Shown here: one piece after another, positions 1 to 7,181 of the stretch
How the letters are laid out: every line of letters starts with the position of its first letter
Position numbering within the stretch: position 1 is the stretch's first letter
NCBI RefSeq assembly: GCF_014145675.1
Contig: NZ_JACGZW010000017.1
Coordinates: 122,097 to 186,096 of the forward strand
Origin: Amycolatopsis dendrobii
GTDB lineage: Bacteria > Actinomycetota > Actinomycetes > Mycobacteriales > Pseudonocardiaceae
DNA length: 64,000 nucleotides
Direction: 5' to 3'
Position numbers and translations under genes: made by a program
Notes under the pieces: generated by a model
Database searches by the model: none
What the model saw: the letters and a program-made list of their open reading frames with translations, nothing else
What the model was told of the DNA's origin: nothing

Positions 1-2
1 AG

Positions 3-59
3 CGGCCGACCGGCGGTCCGGACACGCCGTTCAAGCCGTCGCCGCATCCGCGCGACTGA
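3..59 (+). CDS. 3' end of an unidentified gene
   Basis: An open frame enters from the left edge and stops at TGA 57-59, just before a strong hairpin. The 18 visible residues are proline-rich and end in His-Pro-Arg-Asp. That is too little to name the product. The following terminator and the convergent holB make a real gene end plausible, but a chance open frame cannot be excluded. Confidence 0.4.
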   Translation, partial: RPTGGPDTPFKPSPHPRD

Positions 60-71
60 CCCCAGGCAAGG

Positions 72-108
72 AAACGGCCCTCTCGCTGGCTGGCGAGGGG
101 GCCGTTTT
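72..108. terminator. Hairpin terminator between convergent genes
   Basis: AAACGGCCC(T)CTCGC (72-86) pairs with GCGAG(G)GGGCCGTTT (93-107), giving a long GC-rich stem with a six-base loop flanked by A and T runs. It lies between the rightward partial gene and the leftward holB, so it can end transcription from both sides. Confidence 0.8.
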
Positions 109-153
109 CGTGAGCGGCAATCCCGGTTCTAACCGTGATCGGCACTCACGAGG

Positions 154-1353
154 TCAGCCTTGGCGGAGGGTGGTGACCATGGCTTCCACGGCGATCCGCG
201 GCTTCACGTTCAGCCCGATCGCCTCGCGGCACTCCAGCACGGCTTCCAGGCGGCGCAGCGTCGACTCCGGCGACCAGGAAGCCGCGGCCGAGTTGATCTG
301 GTCCGCGTGGTCTGGATGCGTCAACGTCGCGCCGGAACGCGTGGTCGTCACCAGGACGTCGCGGTAGAAGCCTGCCAGGTCGACCAACGCGAGGTCGAGC
401 GTGTCGCGCTGGGTTCGCGTCGCGCGGGACTTCTGGCGCTTCTCCAGCTGCTTGACCGCGGCCTCGGCGGCGCGTTTCGCTCCGGCGACGCCCTTGCCAG
501 TGCCGTCGCCGCCCATCGCGGTACGCAGTTCGGAACGTTCCTGCTCGTCGCGTCCCTTGCTTTCCTCGCCCGCGTCCGCTTCCGCCGCGCTGATCAGCTG
601 GTCAGCGCTGGTGAAAACGTCGTCCGGACGGCGCAATCCGAGCGGAATCCGCAGCACGGTGGCGCGACGCTGCCGAGCGGCTTCATCGGTGGCGAGGCGA
701 CGCGCGCGGCCGACGTGGCCGTTGCACACCGCTGCGGCCCAGTTGGCGCGCTCAGGCTCGACGCCGTCCCGGGAGATCAGCACCTGCGCGATCGCCTCGG
801 CGGGCGGGGTGCGCAGCGGAACCAACCGGCACCGCGAACGGATGGTGACCGAGACGTCCTCCGGGTGATCCGACGGCGCGCACAACAGGAAAACTGTGCG
901 GGCGGGCGGCTCTTCCACGGCCTTGAGCAGCGCGTTCGAAGCGCCCTCGGTGAGCCGGTCGGCGTCCTCGATGATCACGACCTGCCACTCACCGGTCGTC
1001 GGCCGGCGCGCCGCCGCTTGCACGAGCGCGCGCATCTCAGCGACCGAAATGGACAGTCCTTCCGGGACGACCAGCCGCACGTCCGCGTGGGTCCCGGCCA
1101 TCGTCGTACGGCAGCCGGGGCAAGCGCCGCAACCGGTCCCGGTGCTGCACTGCAGGGCCGCGGCGAATGTGCGCGCGGCGACCGAACGGCCGGATCCCGG
1201 CGGTCCGGTCAGCAGCCAGGCGTGTGTCATCGCCGCTGGCGCGACAGCTTCTCCGGCAACGATCTTGGCCGCCGCGGCTGCCGCGGCGGACAGCGTTTCC
1301 ACGGCAGGATCCTGGCCGACAAGCTCAGTCCAGACACCGATCGGGGTCGTCAC
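154..1353 (-). CDS. holB: DNA polymerase III subunit delta' (HolB)
   Basis: This is the delta' subunit of the clamp-loader complex, which places the beta clamp on primed DNA in the cytoplasm. The 399-residue protein shows an AAA+ fold. GPPGSGRS near residue 51 is a Walker A in which Lys is Arg, as is usual for delta'. It is followed by a zinc-type cluster (CGACPGC) and the box SNALLKAVEEPP with a downstream SRC motif. The start is GTG at 1353, overlapping the stop of the upstream MFS/kinase gene (GTGA), so the two are translationally coupled. Pairing with a thymidylate-kinase gene is the usual bacterial arrangement. The C-terminal part is charged and family-typical. This corresponds to Rv3644c by gene order. 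Confidence 0.95.
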   Translation of the reverse strand: MTTPIGVWTELVGQDPAVETLSAAAAAAAKIVAGEAVAPAAMTHAWLLTGPPGSGRSVAARTFAAALQCSTGTGCGACPGCRTTMAGTHADVRLVVPEGLSISVAEMRALVQAAARRPTTGEWQVVIIEDADRLTEGASNALLKAVEEPPARTVFLLCAPSDHPEDVSVTIRSRCRLVPLRTPPAEAIAQVLISRDGVEPERANWAAAVCNGHVGRARRLATDEAARQRRATVLRIPLGLRRPDDVFTSADQLISAAEADAGEESKGRDEQERSELRTAMGGDGTGKGVAGAKRAAEAAVKQLEKRQKSRATRTQRDTLDLALVDLAGFYRDVLVTTTRSGATLTHPDHADQINSAAASWSPESTLRRLEAVLECREAIGLNVKPRIAVEAMVTTLRQG

Positions 1354-3491
1354 CGATCCTCCACTTTAGACACCGCGGGCAGCGCGTCCGCGCCGTTCTG
1401 CGTCGCTTCCGCTTCGGCGGCCGCCGCCTCGGCGACGTCCGCGACAGCCGCGTCTTCGGGCTCTTCCTCCGGCGGTTCCGCGGGCGCGAGCCCGGCGAGC
1501 GAGCCGACGAAGACCGACTGGACGGCGCTGCGGACGCGGCCCGCGACGTCGCCGTCGGAGCCCTCGGCGTCGACCACCACGTACCGGTCCGGGTCGGCGG
1601 CGGCCATCTCGGCGAGCAGCTTCTGCACCCAGAGCTGGTCCTTCAGCGACGGCTGCGGGTCATCCGGATGCTCGGAGTCGAGCAGCACGGTGAGGTCCGG
1701 GCGGAGACGTCCGGTGGCCCAGTCGACCAGGCCTTCCAGCTCGTCGCGGTCCAGCTCGCCCGCCGCGGACAGCGACGCGAGCGGGGAGTCGACAAAGCGT
1801 TCCATGACGACCACGGACCCGGCGTCGAGCGCGGGCTGGATCTGGCGTTCCACCAGCTCAGCGCGCACGGCCGCGGCGACGAGCGCCTGCGCGCGCACCC
1901 CGGTGAGCGCCGCGTCCGAGACGAGCGTGCGGAAGCGCTGTTCGCCGAGCGCCGGATCGGCGGTGAGGACAACCGGCCGGGTGCCGGTGCCGAGCCACCG
2001 CGCGAGGCGAGCGGCCTGCTCGGCGGTGTTGACCGCGGTGGTGCCCTCGATGGCGATCAGGAAGCCGTTGACGCGGCGCGGGTTGCGGCGCAGCGCGTTG
2101 CGCAGGTCGCTGAAGATCTTCTCGGTGCGCCGCTCGTCCATCTGCCGGTAAGCGATGATCCCGAGCAGCACGGCGAGCAGGCCGCCGCCGAGGATGACCG
2201 GACGGGTGCCGTCGACGATGATCGGCGTGCCGAAGAGGGTGACGTTGCGCTGCCGGACCAGGCCGATCAGCACCGGCGTGACCACCGTCGCGCCGAACAG
2301 CACGATCTTGAGCATCGCCTGGTAGATCGCGTTGATCCGGCCGCGGATCGCGTCCTCGACGCGGGAGCCGATGATCGTGACACCGGTGAGGAAGGCGGTG
2401 CCGGCGCAGATGCCGACGAAGGCGACCGCGCCGACCGAGATCGCCAGGTGCGGCGACAACGCGACGACGCCGAGCGCGAGCCCGGCGAGGACGATCGAGA
2501 TGCCGAACAGCCGGTCGTGCGGGAGCCGGTGCGCGAGCTTCGGGGCCAGCGCCATGCCGAGCGCCAGGCCGATGAAGACGGCCAGCATCAGCAGGTTGAA
2601 CGCCGCGTCGCCACCGAGCAGGGACGACGAGTACGGCTTGGCCGCGCCGATGACCGCGCCGCCGGCCGCGAACGCGCCGAAGGCACCGATCAGCAGACCG
2701 CGGACGATCGGCGTGCTGCGGACGAACTTCAGCCCGTCGCGCATCATCGCCCCGAAGCCGAACTTCTCCTCGTCGGCCCGCTTGACCTTCTGCTGCGGCG
2801 TCGAGTGCACGTCGCGCAGGGACAGCTCGGGGATGCGGGTGGCGACGAGAATGCCGCTGATCAGGTACAGCAGGCCGGTGATGACGACGACAACCTTGGC
2901 GATGTACAGGTCGACGCCGGGGCCCTGGAACAGGTGGAACGTGGAGTTCGCGCCCTGGATCAGCGCGTTCGCCCCGGCGGCGGTGATGACGGCGAGGCCG
3001 TAGGTCATCACCATGCCGAGCTGGTTGGCGGTCTCGACCTGCTCGGGGCGGCGCAGCAGGTTCGGCACCGCCGCGTCCTTGGACGGGATCCACATGATCG
3101 AACAGCAGCCGACCAGGAAGTTCGCCACGAACAGCCACCACGGCGCCCCGACGACGGCGATCGACAGCAGGAACCCGCAGCGCAGCAGGTCGCAGATGAC
3201 CATGATCTTGCGCCGGTCGAACCGGTCCGCGAGCAGGCCGCCGACCGGCGCGAAGAGCAGACCGGGCAGCAGCGCGGTGACGATGACGCCGACGAACGCG
3301 TAGTTCTGCGCGGAGTAGTTGTCGAGGAGTTTGGTGCTCAGGCTGGTGAGGTTCAGCAGGTTCAGCCAGTCGGCGACACTGCACAGATACGTGACGCCCC
3401 ACAGCCGACGAAACGGTTTGATCGCCAGCACTCGGCGGGCCCGGTGAATCGTGGACGTCCCGCCCGATCCGCCCGGGCCGGTGCCAGGCAC
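1350..3491 (-). CDS. tmk: Fused MFS transporter / thymidylate-kinase-like protein
   Basis: The 713-residue protein has an N-terminal major-facilitator membrane domain (about residues 20-450, with the inter-helix motif GGLLADRFDRRK). A cytoplasmic domain aligned with dTMP kinase spans about residues 474-660, and an acidic Ala/Glu tail follows. Such fusions are known in actinobacteria. Here the kinase P-loop is degenerate: the expected EGxDGxGKT reads EGTTAVNTAE (residues 482-491), with no glycine-lysine-threonine. The DR motif after the second strand is ER (residues 564-565, VVMERFVDS). Other family features remain, such as ERQIQPALDAG. Phosphoryl transfer is therefore doubtful, and the domain may be structural or regulatory. 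The start is GTG at 3491; the stop overlaps holB. The transported substrate is unknown. Confidence 0.85.
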   Translation of the reverse strand: MPGTGPGGSGGTSTIHRARRVLAIKPFRRLWGVTYLCSVADWLNLLNLTSLSTKLLDNYSAQNYAFVGVIVTALLPGLLFAPVGGLLADRFDRRKIMVICDLLRCGFLLSIAVVGAPWWLFVANFLVGCCSIMWIPSKDAAVPNLLRRPEQVETANQLGMVMTYGLAVITAAGANALIQGANSTFHLFQGPGVDLYIAKVVVVITGLLYLISGILVATRIPELSLRDVHSTPQQKVKRADEEKFGFGAMMRDGLKFVRSTPIVRGLLIGAFGAFAAGGAVIGAAKPYSSSLLGGDAAFNLLMLAVFIGLALGMALAPKLAHRLPHDRLFGISIVLAGLALGVVALSPHLAISVGAVAFVGICAGTAFLTGVTIIGSRVEDAIRGRINAIYQAMLKIVLFGATVVTPVLIGLVRQRNVTLFGTPIIVDGTRPVILGGGLLAVLLGIIAYRQMDERRTEKIFSDLRNALRRNPRRVNGFLIAIEGTTAVNTAEQAARLARWLGTGTRPVVLTADPALGEQRFRTLVSDAALTGVRAQALVAAAVRAELVERQIQPALDAGSVVVMERFVDSPLASLSAAGELDRDELEGLVDWATGRLRPDLTVLLDSEHPDDPQPSLKDQLWVQKLLAEMAAADPDRYVVVDAEGSDGDVAGRVRSAVQSVFVGSLAGLAPAEPPEEEPEDAAVADVAEAAAAEAEATQNGADALPAVSKVEDR

Positions 3492-3639
3492 CGACCGTAC
3501 GCCCTCGCTGATACGCCCACCCCACTTGTCACGGCGGAGTCAGGCGACCCCTGCGGATCCCCCGACCGTGTAGCCGCCAGGGTAGTCCCGCCGCGCACGC
3601 GAGTACGGCACGCCCCGTGATATACGAGGTCAGCGGGGG

Positions 3640-4230
3640 TCAGCCGAACAGCCCCTTCACACTGCTCACCAGGCTAGCGATGAGCTCGATCGCGACAATT
3701 CCGAACACGATGAGCAACACCACAGCGAGCACCACGCCCGCCGTGCTGCTGGAGGGACGCCCGAAGCTGGGCATGCTGATCGAGGGCAGCCCACGCCGGC
3801 TCTGCCGCTCGGCGAGCTCTTCCTCGATGTCGTCGTCGGCGATCTCGGTAACCCGCTTCGGCCGCGGCCGGGGCACCTTCTTCAGCAACTGCGGAGCCTT
3901 GGTCGGCCACGTCCGCTGCCGGGGCAGCAACCCGAGAGGAACCAGATCCGGCCGGTCGGAAGGCGGAATCGGATTCGGCGTCTTGACGACTTCCTTCTTC
4001 TTGGCTTCCTCTTTCAGCGCGGCCTCGACCATCCGCTTGACCTCTTCGGGGTCGTGCTGAACCGGCTTGGCGGTCGGCAACGGCCGAGGCGCACGGCTGG
4101 ACGCCATCTCGAACCCGGACAACGGATCGGAGAACCGCTCGCCCCCGACCTCGCCGACGTCGCCGGCCAACGTCCCGTCCCGGTCGGGCCCGGAGGCGGG
4201 AAAAAACGGAGTCCCGTCGCTCGTGCTCAT
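3640..4230 (-). CDS. Proline-rich single-pass membrane protein, unknown function
   Basis: The 196-residue protein is not assigned to a named family. It starts at ATG 4230, preceded by GAGGTGG; a longer frame to 4317 lacks a ribosome site. The first 70 residues are acidic and disordered. The middle is rich in Lys, Pro and Arg, including an EEAKKKE stretch near residue 80. A single hydrophobic helix near the C-terminus (about residues 170-188, GVVLAVVLLIVFGIVAIELI) is followed by a short tail. It is probably anchored in the membrane with its N-terminus in the cytoplasm. It lies upstream of the MFS/kinase and holB genes on the same strand, about 150 bases away. Confidence 0.75.
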   Translation of the reverse strand: MSTSDGTPFFPASGPDRDGTLAGDVGEVGGERFSDPLSGFEMASSRAPRPLPTAKPVQHDPEEVKRMVEAALKEEAKKKEVVKTPNPIPPSDRPDLVPLGLLPRQRTWPTKAPQLLKKVPRPRPKRVTEIADDDIEEELAERQSRRGLPSISMPSFGRPSSSTAGVVLAVVLLIVFGIVAIELIASLVSSVKGLFG

Positions 4231-5056
4231 GGTGACCACCTCACTACGGAATGTCCGCCGAGTCCAGTGTCGGCGAGAGTACCGGTCCCCGCATCCACCC
4301 AATGGCCGCAGAACCACTACTGCCCGCGCCCGGGGGAAGGCACGCCACCCGGACCAGTGACCGCCGACAGACGGCCGGGTGGAGGGGTTTTGACAGGCCG
4401 GAACTGGGCGGGTTGAGGGTGGGTGGAGCCGGGTTGGATTTTAGGGGGCACGGCTGGCTGGTTGTGGGGGCTGGGGTGACCGGCGGGCACGGCTGGCTGA
4501 TTGCCAGGCGCCGGGGTGACCGGCGGGCACGGCTGTCTCGTTGCAGGGGCCGGAGTGACCGGTGAGCAAGGCTGGCTGGCAGGGCAAGTCGGCTTGACTG
4601 ACAAGCCCTGCCGAACTGCCAGCCAGGCCAACAGAGCCTCGCGCACACGAAGCGTGCGAGAGGTCGGCAACTCGGCAAGGCGGCCTTGGCTGGGAGCCCT
4701 GCCGGATTGCCGATCACCCCGCGCCCTGGCGGCCCGACTGGCCTCGCCCACCGGGCCGCCAGGGCGCGCTTGCCACGTCGACCGGTGCCAGATCGGCCGG
4801 GCCGGTCGGCGTAGACGAACCGACCGGGTCCGCCCCGAGCGGGCACTGAGCGCCACCGAGCCAGGCTCACCCCAGCCAACCGCAGCCGAAGCGCAGCCTC
4901 GACCAGCGCAGTTCGGCCTGGCTGGCCCACCGACGCTCAGCCAGACCGACCCCGGCTCCAGCCGAACCACCCCGGCCTCAGCCGGACCGACCCGAGCCCG
5001 GCCCGACAGCCCCGGACTCCACCGACCAAAACCAGTCCGGCCGTCATCACCTCCGC
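4231..5056. other. 826-base intergenic stretch, mostly without a credible gene
   Basis: No reading frame here combines a ribosome site with actinobacterial codon use. The open frames that cross it are proline- or arginine-rich shadows. It contains short GC-rich tandem repeats (4449-4566) and runs of related words such as GGCTGGC and CCGACC that look like decayed repeats. It may be a degenerated region or a long 3' zone of the EspG-like gene. Confidence 0.6.
4449..4566. repeat. Three imperfect 39-40 bp tandem repeats
   Basis: Copies lie at 4449-4487, 4488-4527 and 4528-4566. Each starts with CACGGCTG and ends with GAGTGACCGG or GGGTGACCGG. A partial fourth start (CAAGGCTGGCTGG) follows at 4567. 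The copies differ at several positions and one is a base longer, which argues against selection for a reading frame. Direct abutment excludes a CRISPR array. Confidence 0.8.
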
Positions 5057-5947
5057 TCAAGCATGGCTGCGCACCGCCTCGACGATCCAGGCCTCCGCGG
5101 TCCCCCGGGTAGCCGGGGACCACGTCACCACCCATCCGCCGCCCGCTCCCCGCGGCGCGGCCCGGAACTGGTACCGCCCCTGGTCGTTGTCCACCAATCC
5201 GAACGCGCCGTGCGGGTACTCCGCCAGCACCGCGTCCCGTACGGCCAGGTCCACCAGCACCGTCCCCTGCCGGGGCCGGGCCACTGCTTGCCGGATGACG
5301 TCCAGGTCTTCCCATGCCGCCCTCGGGATCAGGCCGCTGTCGTCCGTCTCTATGCGCACGGCGGGCCCAGGGCCGGGCGGACGGTCCGGCAGACCGTCGA
5401 ACACCCATCCGGGCAGGGCGCTGAGCATCCCGGACCGCAGCCGCGCCCGGCGGCCCAGTTTGCTCATCACCGTGGTGAAGTCCTCGTCTCCGAAGAACCG
5501 CACCTCCCACGGCTCCTCGCTCGCCGGGAACACCCCGGTGACCACTCCCCGGATGAATCCGCCGCGCAGCACTCGGTACAACTCGACCGCTTCGGCGGTC
5601 ACCTCGCCGTCGGCGGCGAGACCGAGCGCGGCCATCCCGGCGACGAATCGCGTGTACTGCTCCACCTCCTCGGCCAGCCCGGCTCCGAGCATCGGCCCGA
5701 ACGACTGCCGGACCTCGTCGGCCAAGCTCAGTCCCGAAGCCGCTCCGGCGGGCTCCTCCTCGGCCAGCACGGGCGGCACCTCGAAATGCGGGTCGTAGAA
5801 CTCCATCACCGAAGGCCGCTGCGGCATCTCGGCCCGCAGCGGTCCGATGACCTCGTCGATGACGTCGAAGACGACGGGTGCTGAACTGCTCACCCCGTCA
5901 TTGAACACCCTGGTACCGACAATTTCTCGAACTTTTGTTCGAGTCAA
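5057..5947 (-). CDS. EspG-like (type VII secretion associated) protein, tentative
   Basis: The frame gives up to 296 residues. The C-terminal third (a run of beta segments with DxxxGRYQFRAAP and a closing WVVTWSPA) resembles the end of the EspG family, chaperones that bind PE/PPE or WXG-type substrates of ESX secretion. The middle (EAVELYRVLRGGFIRGVV) fits the same fold. No transmembrane segment or signal peptide is visible. The start is uncertain: TTG 5947 gives the longest form, while GTG 5908 (preceded by CCAGG) and GTG 5893 are alternatives. No ESX gene lies nearby, so any partner would be elsewhere. The assignment rests on resemblance only. Confidence 0.55.
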   Translation of the reverse strand: MTRTKVREIVGTRVFNDGVSSSAPVVFDVIDEVIGPLRAEMPQRPSVMEFYDPHFEVPPVLAEEEPAGAASGLSLADEVRQSFGPMLGAGLAEEVEQYTRFVAGMAALGLAADGEVTAEAVELYRVLRGGFIRGVVTGVFPASEEPWEVRFFGDEDFTTVMSKLGRRARLRSGMLSALPGWVFDGLPDRPPGPGPAVRIETDDSGLIPRAAWEDLDVIRQAVARPRQGTVLVDLAVRDAVLAEYPHGAFGLVDNDQGRYQFRAAPRGAGGGWVVTWSPATRGTAEAWIVEAVRSHA

Positions 5948-5971
5948 CCCATCCGTGCGCCGAGCGGTCGG

Positions 5972-7120
5972 TCAACGCCGCGACACCGGCTCGCCGACAC
6001 GCATCGTGGGTGCGAGGAAACCGACCGTGACCACGAGGGCTCCGACAACGGCGAGCGTCCAGTGCAGGCCGATCCCGCCGCTCAGGCCGCTGACCAGCAC
6101 CGGGCCGGCGAGGAACCCGAGGTATCCGCACGCCGCGACGGCCGCGATCGCGCGACCGGGCGCTTCCGGCTGCTTGCGTCCGGCCGCGCTCCACGCGAGC
6201 GGCACGATCCCGGACACACCGAGCCCGACCACGGCGAACCCGATCACCGCGAGCACCGGCACCGGAACAGCGACCACCAGCAGGAACCCGGCGACCGTCA
6301 CTGCGGTCGCGACCCGCATGAACAGCACGCCGCCGACGCGCTCGACGACCCGGTCGGCCACCGTGCGCACAGCGATCATCGTGATCGAGAACGCGAAGTA
6401 GCCCAGCGACGCGACGGCCGCGCTCGCTGTGGTGACCTCCCGGAGGTAGACCGCGCTCCAGTCGTTCACCGTGCCCTCCGCGACGAAACCGCAGAACGCG
6501 ATCACGCCCAACGGGATCAACGCCTTGCTGGGCAAGGCGAACGCCGCCTCGCCCTGTCCACGGTCAGCACCCGGCAAGAACTGCGAAGCAGCGAAAATCC
6601 CGAGCACCAGCAGCACCACGCCAGCACCGGTGAAGTGCGCTTCGATCGGCACCCGCCAGAGCTCCATCAGCGCCGCGACGCCCGACCCCGCCAATCCGCC
6701 GATGTTCCAGAAAGCGTGGAACCCAGCGAAAATCGGCCGCCCGTAAGCCTCTTCGACGCGCGCGGCGTGCGCGTTCATCGAGACGTCCAGCAGGCTGTTG
6801 CCCACTCCGAGCACCACGAGCGCGGCGACGAACAACGGCAGGTCCGGCGCGAAGGCGACGAGCGGCAATCCGCCGCACAACACCGAGGCCCCGCAAAGAA
6901 CCCCGCGCCTGCTGCCGATCTTCGTGATCAACGGCCCCGCGGCCAGCAAGGCGACCACCGATCCGGTGGCGAGTCCGAACAGGCCGATCCCGAGTTCCCC
7001 GGCGCTGAGGCCGAGTTTCCCTTGCACCGCAGGCACTCGAGCCGCCCACGAAGCGAATGCCGCACCGCACACCGCGAAAACCACGGAAACCGCGGCACGA
7101 GCGCGCTGTGTCTCCCCCAT
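5972..7120 (-). CDS. MFS permease, YbjJ/FucP-like
   Basis: The 382-residue integral membrane protein has about twelve hydrophobic segments. It belongs to the small sugar/fucose-permease-like branch typified by E. coli YbjJ: early FASWAARVPAVQ, then LSAGELGIGLFGLATGSV, and GNSLLDVSMNAHAARVE in the fourth helix. The substrate is unknown. ATG 7120 is the start because AGGGGGA sits 6 bases upstream; the GTG at 7135 has no ribosome site. The gene follows topA on the same strand, but a terminator separates them, so expression is probably independent or by read-through. It ends about 25 bases from the EspG-like gene start region. Confidence 0.85.
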   Translation of the reverse strand: MGETQRARAAVSVVFAVCGAAFASWAARVPAVQGKLGLSAGELGIGLFGLATGSVVALLAAGPLITKIGSRRGVLCGASVLCGGLPLVAFAPDLPLFVAALVVLGVGNSLLDVSMNAHAARVEEAYGRPIFAGFHAFWNIGGLAGSGVAALMELWRVPIEAHFTGAGVVLLVLGIFAASQFLPGADRGQGEAAFALPSKALIPLGVIAFCGFVAEGTVNDWSAVYLREVTTASAAVASLGYFAFSITMIAVRTVADRVVERVGGVLFMRVATAVTVAGFLLVVAVPVPVLAVIGFAVVGLGVSGIVPLAWSAAGRKQPEAPGRAIAAVAACGYLGFLAGPVLVSGLSGGIGLHWTLAVVGALVVTVGFLAPTMRVGEPVSRR

Positions 7121-7139
7121 CCATCCCCCTGACACGAGA

Positions 7140-7171
7140 AAGGGCCACCCGGAGTTTTCCAGGTGGCCCTT
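7140..7171 (-). terminator. topA terminator
   Basis: AGGGCCACC (7141-7149) and GGTGGCCCT (7162-7170) form a 9-bp stem with a 12-base loop. Read leftwards it is followed by TTTCTC. It starts about ten bases after the topA stop and ends 20 bases before the MFS start codon. Confidence 0.85.
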
Positions 7172-7181
7172 CAGATCCTCG

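Noticed and set aside
1167..3620. Long open frame of 817 codons on the plus strand opposite the MFS/kinase gene
   Set aside because: It is the antisense shadow of a high-GC gene: extremely Arg/Asp/Gln-rich, with no ribosome site and no recognisable family.
4449..4566. CRISPR array
   Set aside because: Units abut without spacers and differ from one another; no cas gene is present.
4317..5510. 397-codon minus-strand frame with PVTPAP-like repeats
   Set aside because: The repeats arise from the 39-40 bp DNA units, one copy shifts frame, it overlaps the better EspG-like frame, and there is no ribosome site.
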